From the NCBI GenBank assembly GCA_013398295.1, contig VZSF01001062.1, forward strand, positions 373,677 through 437,676: 64,000 nucleotides of DNA, given 5' to 3'. The notes below the pieces were generated by a model, which saw only the letters and a program-made list of their open reading frames with translations, was not told the origin of the DNA and did no database searches. A program made the position numbers and the translations under genes. Source of the DNA: Chionis minor. Lineage: Eukaryota > Chordata > Aves > Charadriiformes > Chionididae. This document shows, piece after piece, positions 1 to 15,300 of the stretch (the stretch's first letter is position 1; every line of letters starts with the position of its first letter).

Positions 1-1991
1 GCCCTTTTGCTTCCTTCATCAAAATCCTGTGCTGCACAGGCTGTGGGACAGTCAGATGCATCAGACTCAGCTTGAGGTGTATGAGAACCTCAGATCAGTT
101 TTCAGGCTCTTAGGAGAGAGACTTTACAAGCTAAACAGGAGACGGCTAAGTTTTAGGTGTCTGGAGTAATATTGCCTTACACTGATGAATCCTGAAGTTT
201 ACACAGTTCATTTCAGCAAAAACAAATCTCTTCATTCCTATTCAGGGAGTTCTTCAAAAAAAACCATGTAAAGATCAGTAAACCGTTCATTAGGTTGCTT
301 CAGTAGACAAAGCTCCAAAGACTTCTGGGGAAAGGATATTATCCCAGTTGCTTCTTATGCCAAAGAAAGGTACTACTTGCCTATTCTAGATGTTTAGAAG
401 CTAAAGTCTTTAATCAGAAAGCTGAGATTCTGTATGCTTTGTTAGCCTTTCATATTTCCAAGGTTGCTGTGGAAATCTTTTTCCACGTCTTGGTAAGTTT
501 CTGCTTTAAACATTTGTTTACTTGAGAGAAAGATCCTTATGACCTGTGTGTCAGCTGAAGCATTCACCAAGTATTGTTCAGTGGTAGCAGCACACTTTGA
601 ATATCGCTGTATTCACGGATACCCCTTTGTGGTTGGTGGTGTCATCAGAATGTTTTCAGTGAGATCTAGTGAAAGAAGTATCATGAACCCATACTTTCTC
701 CTCAGTCCCAAGGTTTGGAGCAAACTGGTGTAGAACTTGCCCACTGTTCTGTCCAAAGCTTAGGAATGTGTTTTAAGAATCTTAAAAGGTAGTTTGTTTT
801 CCCAAAGGAAGACACATAGGAGTTTTCTGGTAGTAACTCACAGCTGTGTAGATTTCTACAGTAATGTTTTTCCTGCAAAAACATGTCAGCACTGTCTCTA
901 GTGGCCTACAGATGTTTCCCCCTTCCCTGTCCCCCCCAACTTAATGGCAATTAGATTGTCTGTATTCATTATCTCGCATCTGACTACTTGTGATATATAT
1001 GTGCCCTATAAAACTCTTTTTCCCCTCATGTGGTAAACTAAATAGCACTGTACTCACAGGTATACTGTTGTACCTCAGCTACAGCAATGACAAGTTGGCC
1101 TGGTTGGGCTGAGGAGATACCAACAATTTCACAACTCTCACTGGGATCTCTGTGACAGAAAAGCCTCTTACATTGTTTAGATTTGGGAGTAATGTATGGA
1201 CTCTTGAGTTCTTTCTCCCTATTTCCAATGGCAGCGTGTGTTATGTGACTCAGCAGAGGGAAGGCTTTTAAACTGACTGTGGAAAGAAGTCATCAGCATG
1301 GCCAAATGGGCATGGAGCATCTCAGGTGTACTCTGTCCTTCAGAACCTTACTGGCGCAGACGCTGTAAGATCTGCAGGTTCAGGAGGGGCTTCTATTCCT
1401 CCGTTGGCCTGTTGTATGCTACATCAGTGCAAGTAAGTATTACTGCACACATGCAAACAGGTGCTGCTGGCAGAACTGCTGAGCAAGTTAGTGCTGGTGA
1501 TCACTCGATACATATTTGGCAAGTGGTGTTCTTTTTCCCCCAAACCTATGAAGGAATAAATCAATAAACATCCTCCGAATGTGCATGACAAAGAGTTTTC
1601 ATATTGGTGTGAGAGCTATGGTTGGTTAATCACTTCTTGTATCTCTTATGCATGGTGGAATCTTCCGTTCCTCTAGTCTAAGAAATTCTTATAAAGATCC
1701 ATCGAGACAAAGTCAAGGTAATTGTGTGAAGAGAGCTTGGCATTCAGATAAGCTATATAATTCCCAGGGGCCTCTTGTCACTTTCAGACTTCCTGACTTA
1801 TTGAAAAGCTCTCTTCAATTGCTAGCACAGGTCTTGGATAGGTCTTGGACAGATGTGGAATTCCCTTTTAAGAAGAGGAAGCTCAAGAACATGTTGAGCA
1901 GTTAAAGTTAAATAGTTCTTTGTGTACATGTGCTACACTATAAATTAACTTCAGCTGCTTCTTGGTCAGAACATCAATACATGCTTTATTT

Positions 1992-2110
1992 GAATCATGG
2001 AATGGTTAGAGTTGGAAGGGACCTTAAGGATCATCTAGTTCCAACCACCCTACCATAGGCAGGGACACCTTCCACTAGACCAGGTTGCTCTAAGATTGAA
2101 ATCCTTGGGG
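1992..2110 (-). mobile_element. CR1 LINE fragment, 5'-truncated 3' end
   Basis: The + strand begins with a CATGGAATGG-type motif, then runs through GTTGGAAGGGACCTTA, a 'catctagttccaacc' segment and a segment ending near CAGGTTGCTC. This is the reverse complement of the well-known 3' end of avian CR1 retroposons. The element is therefore inserted in minus orientation and keeps only about 120 bp of its 3' end, the usual outcome of incomplete reverse transcription. CR1 does not normally leave a clean target-site duplication and I see none. It lies in a ZSWIM6 intron, antisense to the gene. The family call is confident; the subfamily cannot be set by eye. Confidence 0.88.
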
Positions 2111-2501
2111 TCTTTTATCATCAGTAAGTGGCCCCCTTTCTTGGTGTTCTCAGCTTGACAGTTTAATTGCAGAATAGTTAATCAGGAAACTTTTCCATGT
2201 CAAGAAACTAGATATACTAATTTTTTTGCTCTCAAGTTAGGACTGTCTACACTGGAACTATTATTATGCCCACTACATGTGCTAAAGGCTCTTGTGACAG
2301 CTTTTTACAGACCACCACAGTGAGGGAAGTCATCAGAGAAGACTTTCAGAGAAGTTGTCATTTACACCATTATTTTTTTTTACCTCCTTCCCTCCCTTAC
2401 CAGTAGCAGAATTCAGTCCATAAGCCTGTATTTTCTCTTGGATTCACTCTGCTTGGTGGAAGCTGAAAATTCATCATGGATATTGGAAGTGTGTTAGCCT
2501 T

Positions 2502-2855
2502 TGTCCTGTTCTGGCAGGGATAGGGTTAATCTCTGCCCGGGATACAGGTATTCCATACCACCTGACCATGCCCAGTATTTAGGCAGGAGGTAGCTGGGGG
2601 GGATTGGTTTTGGAGGTTGCTGCTTGGGAGCTGGCTGCAGCTTTGACTTTGTCCTGGTTGGTGCGCAGTGGGAAGGTAACCTTGTTTATTCCTCTGCCAT
2701 TGTTGTTGGTTTTTTCTAGTTCCTTGCTGCCCTGTTAAACTGTTTTTTATCTCAACCCACGAGTTTTGCCTTTTTCTTCTGAGTCTCCCTCAATGCTGAG
2801 GGCTGAGTGAGCAGCTTCGTGGTTCTCTGTTGCTGGCTGAAGCCAAACCACGACA
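2502..2855 (+). mobile_element. Solo LTR of an avian endogenous retrovirus (ERVL-like)
   Basis: The element starts TGTCCTG and ends ACCACGACA, giving the TG...CA ends of a retroviral LTR. Recognisable blocks in order are a 'ggcagggatagggttaa' start, 'tattccatacca', a TATTTA-type TATA region near 2577, 'tgttaaactg' and 'tctcaacccacgag' near 2730-2764, and an end that reads 'aaccacgaca'. These match, from memory, a very common neoavian ERVL LTR. At 354 bp it appears shorter than intact copies, with material missing between the 5' block and 'tattccatacca'. The flanks are GCCTT before and GCCTA after, a 5-bp target duplication with one mismatch. No gag, pol or env sequence adjoins it, so recombination between the two LTRs probably removed the provirus. 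It lies in the sense orientation in an intron. The variant AAUAAA equivalent reads GTTAAA and is probably weak. Confidence 0.85.
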
Positions 2856-4375
2856 GCCTACAATTTGTGTGTGCATCAGTACCAGAAGCCACCTAGATTT
2901 CTTCCCTTTGATGGACAGAATGGGAAAGATAGTTGCACTCCAAAGCATTTTGTCTTGGGGCTGCCTGTTTTTTTTCCAGAAAGACTTCAAGCAAAGGTTG
3001 GTTCCATGATTTACCTTAGCCATATTTTAAAATGTATTGGGTTGCTCCTTACAGATCAGTTTGCTTTGTTTCAAAATGCTATTCTCCAATCTAGCACTGA
3101 GATGACAGTTTAGTTAAAATGCTATCACAGTGTCTGAGGCCAAAAAAGCTGGCCTTATCCTGTAACTTTGGATGATGTACAACCAGTCACTAGGGTCTCA
3201 AAGTGGGAATGTTTAGAAGCCAGCTTGGAACCATTCATGGTTGCTTATAACCAGACTTCTTAAAGATCATCATTTGTGGTCCTCAGCAAACTTTCTATCT
3301 ACAACGTAGGACTAGAGGAAGTGTCAGGAGTAAAAAAATATGACAGAGGGCTACATGCCACTTCAAAGTCACCTTAGGATTGGGAGGGAATATGTGTTGA
3401 GAATCCTCTTAAAATGCTGCAGACTCCAAGCTGTTTTGTGTGTTTGTTGAGCTTATGTAAAGATCGTTGCTGAGAGCTCTGTGATTCACCTATTATGCTC
3501 TTTATTTAATTGCTACAAATAATAATATCATGGTGTAGTCACTGACATTCTAAGGGGAAAACTACTTGCTTTCTTGATCTAGGTATCTGTGGGGTCTGTC
3601 CAGGTAGCTGAAGCAAGCTTTGCATGAAATTCCTATGCAGTGTTTATTTTACCTAATAAACATATTTGCCCATGTTTTGAGAAACAACATAGGCAGTGAC
3701 AGCAAGTGGTAGAAAATATGGGCACTACAATTAAAGCTTAAAGTCCTTTTTCTAGGATTTTGATGGTTTTAAGATGGAACTTCTTTGCAGGATCTCCTTG
3801 TTCAGAGAGAAATCATCACTATGGACTTAATACCTGGAATGTATATTTATATGAATATATGTATATATCTTCGGAGAATAAGCAGCGAGTCATATCGCAA
3901 TACGCTAGCTCCTTTCTGTATTGTTGAAGTCAATGAAAAGAAATGCAGATGCAGGAATGATTAAAGGGGTTAGTTTGCCCAACAGGAGTTGACATATTTC
4001 CACTTTAAAGACTACTATGCATAGAGGGCAGAGACATTATATAATTTAATTTGAATAATTGATAATTGAGTGGGCTTTTTTGTTGTTTGAAGGGGGCTTT
4101 TTTATGGGTTTTTTCTTCCCCATGGATAAGACAGTCTCTCTCCGCTAGTCTTGAAACATCTGCAGTTGGAATTACTCTCTGCAGGCTACTCTAAGATAAT
4201 TGAGCAATATTTGTCAAGTCTTTTGACATACCAGCTAAAAAAGGTAACAGAGTGGAGAGGGGAAGAGACTGCCGTTTCGAACATCAGTGTATTTGAGTAA
4301 CTTAAAATCCTTAACTGTTGGTATATTGTCTTGGTTTGCAATAGCATTAATTTGTATTTTGTGTTGTTTTAATAG

Positions 4376-7653
<3,278 letters not shown>

Positions 7654-7668
7654 CAAAAATGTGTGAAT

Positions 7669-7691
7669 GGGGATATGGGGGGTGGGAGGGG
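7669..7691 (+). promoter_or_regulatory. G-quadruplex motif just after the stop codon
   Basis: Four guanine runs (GGGG, GGGGGG, GGG, GGGG) are separated by ATAT, T and A. They satisfy the usual G3+N1-7 rule on the mRNA-sense strand. The motif starts 15 nt after the stop codon of ZSWIM6, so it could form in the 3' UTR RNA and influence translation termination or mRNA stability. Only the sequence pattern is seen; folding is inferred. Confidence 0.6.
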
Positions 7692-8251
7692 TGGTTTGTT
7701 TTTACTTGAGCCTGCCTTTGTATCCTTTTTAACTTAAAGAAACAGAGCCACACCGGTATTATATGTGTATAGTTATATTGAGTTTGCAAACTAAACTGTC
7801 ATGTTGTGAAAGTTTGTGTGTTTAATTTTTTCTTTTTTCTGTTTTGTATGAGAGAGAGGTTAAAAAAGGTTTGGTTTACACTGAGTATATGTTGTCAAGT
7901 GGCAAAAGCCCACATCGCCCTCCTGTTCTTTCTGTATACGTTCACAGCCTCAAAAACAAACATATATTGCAATGGCTTTAAAAACCAAACAAAACACCTC
8001 CATCCTGTGATAAGTACCTCGAATGGATTCAGCTTTACTCCTTTGTAACTCATCCTTACATTTCAGCATATTTAAACAAACCAACAAATGAAATACTAAT
8101 AGTTAAAAGGCTGACCACGTGGCTTTGCAGTGCTGTTCATCCAGAAGCATGGCACACAATGCTTGTGCATGTGGAAACTTAGCGACTGTCAACATACATT
8201 CTCAGGGATTTATCAAAAAAATTAAAAAAAGAATGAGAGCATTTATTGTAC

Positions 8252-8259
8252 TGTATATA
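8252..8259 (+). promoter_or_regulatory. Pumilio-type element in 3' UTR
   Basis: TGTATATA matches the UGUANAUA consensus bound by PUM1/PUM2 proteins. It lies in the sense strand of the ZSWIM6 3' UTR within AU-rich surroundings, where binding would be expected to promote mRNA decay or translational repression. A chance match is possible in such AT-rich sequence. Confidence 0.4.
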
Positions 8260-8520
8260 TATTATAGTATATGTCTGAATATTGAAAAATATAACATTAA
8301 CTAATTTATAAAAAAAATCTATGTAATGCAAAATACTTGAAGCTGCAGTAGCTTGGTTTTAAACAAAAAAAACCTATCAGAAGGACTAAAGTGCGCCTTG
8401 CTTCAGGGTTGGCTCAGGTGGTGAACTATATGCTGGGCATCTATGCAGAGCCACCTTTTGGATTGCATGGTTGGACTGATACCTATTGGGGAAAATTTTA
8501 TATATATATTTATACAACCC

Positions 8521-8544
8521 GTGTATACATATATATGTATACAC
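8521..8544. repeat. 24-bp perfect palindrome in 3' UTR
   Basis: The 24 bases starting GTGTATACAT and ending ATGTATACAC are identical to their reverse complement, with no loop. The symmetry stops at the next base on each side. In RNA it could support a short hairpin or dimerisation; in DNA it is an alternating purine-pyrimidine tract. It is followed by a short CA-rich run. Confidence 0.85.
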
Positions 8545-8787
8545 ACATACACACATGCTTGTAACAGGCACTATAGTAAAGAGGGACAACAAAAATACAC
8601 AGCCAGAGCAGCAAGCCTTAGCATTAAGAATACAGTATGCCAGAATCGGGGTTTGTGCCTCCTAGCCTAGAAGACTTAAAGAAATATCCTTTTTGACACA
8701 AAACGCAAAATGTTTTCCAAAATGATTGACATGATACATTACGCCTTTGCAGTGAGCTAATAATAAGCTAACCTTTGTGCACAAATA

Positions 8788-8812
8788 ACATATATATATT
8801 ATATATATATAT
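8788..8812. repeat. AT dinucleotide tract
   Basis: This is a run of about 25 alternating A and T bases with one TT interruption, inside the ZSWIM6 3' UTR. Such tracts vary in length between individuals. Confidence 0.85.
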
Positions 8813-9200
8813 TCTGCATAGGTATTTTGACTTTGTGCAGGACAGAAAGTTGTGTAGGTATGACTGTTCTACTTTTCAGTTTGTTTTTTTAATATATTTT
8901 ATTTTCTCTAGAATTACTCAAACAAAAGCAGCCTTCTATCTTGCCTTGTCTTAATGCTTTAAAATAACCAAACTGGAGATCTAACTACCAAACTGTTCAT
9001 TATATTATTAAATACCAACTTTGGTTACAGTATAGTGTCTTTACTTTAGCTGATGGTTCTGTATCCTTGTGCTTTTTAAAGCAGTTTTTATGTTTTGGTG
9101 CAAAAGTTGTCCAGTGTCTCTTGTTCCCTTCATTAGAGAACATTCTAGAGGTATGTTTGTAGGTATTTTTGTTTAGAAAAACTATTTCATGCTCTCCATT

Positions 9201-9306
9201 TTATTTATTATAATAGGTAAAAAGGTTGTACTTCATCACCCATGTAAACATGCTCATGAAGTTGAAAGTAATTAAAATTTGATACACTGATATCAATTTA
9301 TTTATG
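9201..9306 (+). promoter_or_regulatory. AU-rich element cluster near the 3' UTR end
   Basis: TTATTTATT at 9201-9209 matches the UUAUUUAUU nonamer, and ATTTATTTATG at 9296-9306 gives overlapping AUUUA pentamers. Both lie in the sense strand shortly before the proposed poly(A) site. AU-rich elements of this class recruit decay or stabilising proteins such as the TTP and ELAV families. Function is inferred. Confidence 0.45.
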
Positions 9307-9366
9307 TAACTAAATCACTGTTTTATAAACTTGTTAATGATCAACAATTTTTTTGTTTTGATTAAA
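9271..9366 (+). terminator. ZSWIM6: Candidate ZSWIM6 poly(A) signals
   Basis: ATTAAA hexamers occur at 9271-9276 and 9361-9366. The second is followed within about 20-60 bases by T- and GT-rich sequence (TTAGTTTTTTG, later TGTTACTGG and TTGTGTACG), suited to cleavage near 9380-9390. An AATAAA at 9513-9518 could serve as a more distal alternative. Base composition becomes more balanced after about 9390, consistent with leaving the UTR. Confidence 0.55.
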
Positions 9367-9389
9367 ATTAGTTTTTTGAAAGTTGATTC

Positions 9390-12300
9390 TGCCTCCTTTA
9401 TGGTATCTGTTACTGGAGTTGAATTGTGTACGGATAGTTCATAGACCTTAAATGCCCAGCTTGCAACTTTGGTGCATTATGGGGATAAGCAGTGTGACCA
9501 TCAAGCCCAGGAAATAAATGTTTTGTTCCTCAAAAGTCTTCTGGGGAATGGCAGTGTTCACAGTTGCTGGTGGAAGAAGTCCTGTTGCGTCAGAGGAGGG
9601 ACCAAATGCTGCCTGTGATGGAAGATACACAGTCTGTACAACGAACAGTAAGCCTTGACATACTGCCCTGGTGGGATGGTAGAGTGCGTAGTGGTATGTT
9701 CCCACTTGGTGAATTATTTGATTGACTATGGGGCTTGAGACGTACTGCGAATATATACAATGACAGTTCTTGCTGTTCTTGAATGGGCTTTTTTTTTTTA
9801 AGTATTTTGTGTATTTTGAGCTGTGCATCATGCTCCACGTGCGAGTTTTCTAGCCCACAGTGAAGAACGGGATATGGCATGGTTGAAAATTGAAGAGGAG
9901 ATATCTGCTTTACCAACATCTTTATCATCTTAAGAATGTTACGTGATGTCGTATTTGACTACATTATCTGAACACCTTCACTTTCTTTTTAGTATCTTCA
10001 GCTGAAAACAGGATTAGTGTGCAGCAAGCAGCTATCAGAGATGCCAGTGTAACTGTGAATTCTGACAGTGAGGCTTGTGTCAGCAGAATATTGAGGAGGA
10101 AAAGTTCTGAATCTTTTTACAACTTGTCATGTAAAACATGAGTCTTCACCAAGCCTTGATAACAGCTGAGTTGTCCTGAACTAATAATGCTAACCTTCTG
10201 TACCTTTGCAACTTCCATCACTCCCGGTTATTGAATTGCTTAGTACATTTTTGCTTCATTACTTTGTCCTAGATCAATTTTCTGCTAGACAGTAAAGGAG
10301 AAGGATACTCCATTCTGTAACAGGGTTTGTGTGATTGGTTTTTTGCCTCTTACAAATACTTCAGTAGTATTAAGGATATTGAGGCCTATGTAGATTGCAA
10401 AACTGAAGCCTACTTGAAGACCAGGCTTTAGAATTAAATGCAGTCCTAATGGTTGCTGCCTGCTTTTGATGAGCACAATAGCTTATTCTTCTTTCTGAAC
10501 TGATGGAAGGGTTTTTTGGTTTGTTTTTGTGACTGAGTGAAATTTCTTCTGTGTCTGCAGTGGTGCTGTACAGTGCAGTTCACACTATGTTAAAAGCTCT
10601 CAAGGACCAACAGAGCCTTGGCCAGTCTATCTAGCAAACACGTCTAGATATGTACTGCTCTTGTTTTGTGGAGGTAGGAAGAACCCAGAATTCCACAGGG
10701 GGGAAAAAAAATGTCTGAGGGACCTTCTGGTGAAAACCAACCAATTATTTCTAACGTGATTTCTAAAACTATGTGTTGTAATAAATTCTGAAGCATGAGG
10801 AAGCCTCGTTAAAATGTTTCAAATTGCTTCTCTTCAAAGCCATATATCTGAGATACACAGTTGACACCACTGCTATCATTGTCTCCAAGTGTTCGAATGC
10901 TTTCCAGCACTCTAAGTGGGAACTTTTTTTAAAATCCAGGATTGCTATTTGGTAGTGAAGGAAACTGAGCGTGATTCTTCCATATCATAGGCTACCATTG
11001 AATCTTTATTGTTTTGGTGAGTGGAGTGAAATCCTGAAGGATCTGGTATTATTTCTGGATTGTGAAGTCATTGCAGCCCAAGAAACTGAGTTTTGCCCCT
11101 AAGCTTTTCAGATTTCCTTTACTGATTTGCCAGAACAGAAGGCAGGGAGATTTTCCTTACCGAAATTACATTACCTTTGTTTAGCTTTTTGGTGTTTGAA
11201 TACTTAATTCATTTCCACATCCAGTTTTCCCATTAGAGAAAACCGCACAACTCTTCAGCATGAAGAAGAGAAAGGCAGGCATATGTGGGAGACTCAAACC
11301 TTTAAAGTGCAACTGAAATCCAGGACCGCTTCCCTCAGAGTACTTCATGTCTCAGTCTTAGAATCTTTTGGTTTTAATGCTATGGCAGCGGAGCCTAAAC
11401 CTGAATTGCATGTATATGACAATGATGTTATGAGATTGTTTGGGAGAAATTGCAGGCAGGAATTTGGGAGGCTAGAGCTGCAACGAGAAGACTGGGACTG
11501 CATTTCATCGTGGTTGTCTAGTAGAACAGCTGGGATGACCCATCGGGACTTCTTGCAGTATAGATGAAATCTGGAGGACTTTTTTTTTTTAACTATCAAA
11601 AAGTAAAATTTACTTTCTAATACCTTTATGGATTGAAGATACTGTGAGTGCTTTGCATTAGTAAATTTCTGTCCCATAGAAAACCCTTATTACATCGTTT
11701 TCTTTGCATATCCATACAAAGTTTCCTGCTGCAAGCTTTCAAAAGTCTTTGTGAAAGTCACTTTCAATAACACTTTAGTGTTCTGTCAAATTAGTTTGAG
11801 CTACAATTTTCTTTCAGGTTTGTCTAGCAGCAATTAAGTTTTTCATGTAAGTAAGTGGCAATAAGTAACATAAGTACATCAAAACTGGGGTGCTGCTTAC
11901 ATGGAGAGAAATCTTGCTTTCTGAGTTGTGCCAATTTGGGTTTGTAGTTCCACAGAATGGATTTGCACTAGAAGTAAATTTATTTCACTGAGATGCCTTC
12001 TATTTGATTAAAATGCAGAATTTTACTGAAAAATCTTCTAGCCTTCCATATCTGACTTAAAAACAAAAATCATGGTAATTCATCTGCTTTTGATGCAGGA
12101 TGTAATTTAGAAAAACAGTAACATAACTGGTACCTTTACAAAATTGGTAAGTATGACACCCACAGGTATTCTCTCACTCTGCAGTACTGGCTAGAGATAA
12201 AGTGTTCATAGACTAGTATTTTCCGATCCTTTTAAGTGTTGCCCCTTCAAAGTTTACTTTCTGCAAGGATAAGCTGGAAAGGAAGGAGGACAAACCACAG

Positions 12301-15300
12301 AATGTTATGTTCAACCCTTGCCCTGTGGCAACGCAACAGGTAGTAGAGCTTTAAGGGTATTACAGCATGTTGCGAACTACACTGAGTACGAGATGAAGAG
12401 CTTTGTAAGATATTTTTTTTTTTAATTGGAGAGACAATAAAGTGTCGGGGGTAGCTATGCTTGAAAGAAGTGGTTGCTCCGATTTGCCTGCCCTGCAGAA
12501 GTATACACTCCATACCGCATGTGGGAAGACAAGTCTCGCCTCCACTAACACCCTGAGCTGTCAGCATCAAGTAGCACCTAGTTGTCAGATGAAATGTTTG
12601 TGATCTGTCCTTACAGGTAGTGTCAGTATTCCTGAAGTTAGTAAAAGTAGAGCGTTGTATGCTCTAAAAAAAAAAAAAAAACCTGCCTTAAAAAGAAAAT
12701 TACATTAGCGGCTATATTTGCAGACATCTGCAAGGTCATAGGATCAAAAGATTTCTGTTAACATGTATTGGCCACAAAGCACAAGTTTATTTCTAAAATC
12801 AACCTTGACAGATTTCTATAGCTCTTGTTGTAGAGAGCAATTATATCTAGAAACCATCGCAATCATGATCTGCCCCAGGAGCTAGCCAGTCTTTTACTGA
12901 GTTTTGTACTGACTGAGTTTCGTTGTTATAACTTTCCTTTTCTCCCTCTTTAGTGTTTGTCTTTTTATATCTGTAATTTCAAAAGCTTTGTATTTGGAAA
13001 AATGCTTAGCTGGAAGATGATGTGCTTGTGGTCTGATGGTGCAAAATGAGCAATGGAGCTATTGTGTGTCCGTGGTGTTGGAAGTATCTGTGGAGCAGTG
13101 AAGGAGAAGGGTGAGCTGTTCAGACACGCTCGCTGTAGGGGCTGGTGAGCTGAGACCTAAGGCAGCAGCCACAGCTGGCTGAACCACCACTGTCTGCCTT
13201 TCCACCACTCTGACCTTGGAATTGCTTGTTCCACCACAGAGAAGTCTTGGGTTGGCTTCCCAGGAATCAAAGGCAAATCATGCTTCATAGAAGATTTCTG
13301 GAAAATCAAAAAATGGATGAGGATGATTAAGGTCAGAGCTAAACATTCCTCTGGTGAAGTTGCTGGAATTACATCAAGGCTAATCTTGGCAGACACTTTT
13401 TGGAAGCCTCTTGGTTATAAGAACAACAGCAGTGAGAGAAGTAGTGCCAAATTCTGCCCAGTCAGTGGGCAGGAAAAATCATTTGGGCTTTGTGGCCTCC
13501 AATTCCAGATGACCTGAATCTCATTAAACAGCTCAATGACTATTTGTAACGCTTGCTTTATGGCCTAGCTTTTCCAACACTCAGGGAAACAAGTCAGGCA
13601 GACTGCAACGCGTCTCTTACCAGATGCATCGTGAATGGTACCACTGAAGCCCTCTGTCCCCTCTGAAAACGAGGGGTCTGGGATGCAAAGGTTGGCCTTG
13701 CTTGGGCCATCTTGTTCAAGGAACCCTTAGCATCTCAGCCAAACCAATTCAGGGTGCTAAGGCTGTAATAGGGAAAATTGCATGAAAAGCTTTCCCAGCA
13801 AGAAGATCCTATTTGTATAATGCTTAACAGCAGTTGCTCACTTATATGAGTGGAAATTGTGGTTTCTGAAGAAAACATTATTTCTTTTGTGCCTCTAATT
13901 GATACTTTAAACATGTTTAGTGTGGTTCGGATCATTATGGTAACTAAAAATATCCCAAAATAACCACCAAGTGAAAGACGTAATTGTCCTTCTAACTTGT
14001 TGCTGAAAGTAAGAAATGTACGTAGAGAGGAATTTCTTCACAGTCGTGCTCTGCCTGCCTCACCATGAAGATGGAGCTCTGAAGGCCAGCTTTTACTGAC
14101 GGCGCTGTGACAACCATCACCCCTCTCCCCCTGGTTTTGGTGGGAGAGGGAATAAGGAGGGGGTTTTTTTGGAAGATTAGTTTCCAGAGTTTAAAAGTTA
14201 GTTTGTTAGTTTTGTTTTTTTTTTTCTTCTCTAGCCACCTGATGGCTGATTTCCAGGTATGGTGGGGATGCAGCAGTAACCATGGGAAGACGTGGCTCCA
14301 TCATTCCTCTGTGTCAATACAAATGTCTGACCCCAGTTGTACTCTGTTCTCCAGCACACTGCAATTTTCACACCCTTGAGAGGCTGTCTCCGCTCCTGTC
14401 AGGCTGCGAGGCCTGGGATCTCTCTGTTTTGAAAGCTGAGCTTCTCCAACCATTCTCAAGAATCCAGGGTCTAAAATAACAACACCAAGTGCTACAAGAC
14501 TTTCAATACTCTGTTGTAAGCAGTATTGCTTGGCTGCTACTTCGTCATTTAGGAGGTCTTTCATGTACTATGTCTAAATCATATACTGAGAAGCCTAACA
14601 GGCATGTTGGGAAATTTTAATGTGAGGTGATGCCTAAATACCGAAAAAGAAACTTCAGCATTACCTTATGGAGAGGTGATTGTAGAGGGAGACTGTACTG
14701 GCAGAGTTTTCAAGAGGCGCTGAACCCCTCTGTCTTTTAGGGGAAGGTTATTCCGTATGAGAGAGATTAGCTGTTGCACTGGTACTGTGGCTTTGGTTTC
14801 ACATGCTGCATTTTCCCAGTCGTCGCGGTATTCTCCATCTGGAACAAGCCGGGACTTCTTCCATACCTCAGCAATTCTCTTTTCTTTGTTTAACCACTCA
14901 CAAGGTGTATATACAGCAGTATACTATGCTCCTTGTGCTGGGCTGCATTACCTTAATGTAGCAAATAGAGTTTGTCCAGGTTTGGCTTGGTTTTGTCTGG
15001 AAACCTCGAGCCAATAGACTGGTCAGCTCCTGCCTCTCAGTGATTATCAGGGACTATATATGGTTCTCCGTTGAGGAAGAAGAGGCCATGGCTCATGAGG
15101 AAGCAATACGATAGTATTCAGGGTTTGGTGTCATTCATTTTGTGAGCAAATAGACTTTCTTACATGGGAAATGCAGGCAATAAAAGCCAGCAGCTAACAA
15201 GAAGGATTTTTTTTGTAAAAGGCAAAGATTTTCCAACACTCGGTCTTTCAGCGGAAAGAATCAAATCAGGAAAACAGTAATTACTGACAAGGGTTTGGAG

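Larger units (their letters stand above)
1..4375 (+). other. ZSWIM6: ZSWIM6 intron, 3' part (upstream end outside window)
   Basis: This stretch precedes the first recognisable coding exon and ends in a T-rich tract and an AATAG acceptor at 4371-4375. It is therefore the downstream part of an intron of the same gene, whose donor lies outside the window. It contains a CR1 fragment (1992-2110) and a solo LTR (2502-2855), both annotated separately. I looked for further ZSWIM6 exons and saw none. The short open frames here, such as 1298-1567, have no family resemblance and no conserved splice context. A C-rich run at 920-938 is the only other compositional oddity. The intron assignment is inferred from the gene's orientation and the good acceptor. 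Confidence 0.8.
7654..9385 (+). other. ZSWIM6: ZSWIM6 3' untranslated region
   Basis: About 1.7 kb of AT-rich sequence follows the stop and leads to candidate poly(A) signals at 9271-9276 and 9361-9366. It holds several possible RNA elements: a G-quadruplex motif (7669-7691), a PUM-like element (8252-8259), a 24-bp palindrome (8521-8544), an AT tract (8788-8812) and two AU-rich nonamers (9201-9209 and 9298-9306). The open frames within it (for example 7806-8048, 8119-8304) are low-complexity and I do not regard them as genes. The UTR end is inferred from signals, not from transcript data. Confidence 0.75.

Noticed and set aside
920..938. C-rich run considered as a minus-strand G-quadruplex
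   Set aside because: It needs one long C7 run to be split to give four blocks, so the case is weak.
1298..1567. Cys- and Arg-rich 89-codon frame, considered as a possible upstream ZSWIM6 exon
   Set aside because: It does not resemble ZSWIM protein sequence and has no matching acceptor and donor pair in the right phase.
11283..11567. 94-codon frame ending in an acidic and basic mixed segment, considered as a real small protein
   Set aside because: No family resemblance; the frame is overlapped by a 110-codon minus-strand frame; nothing marks it as expressed.
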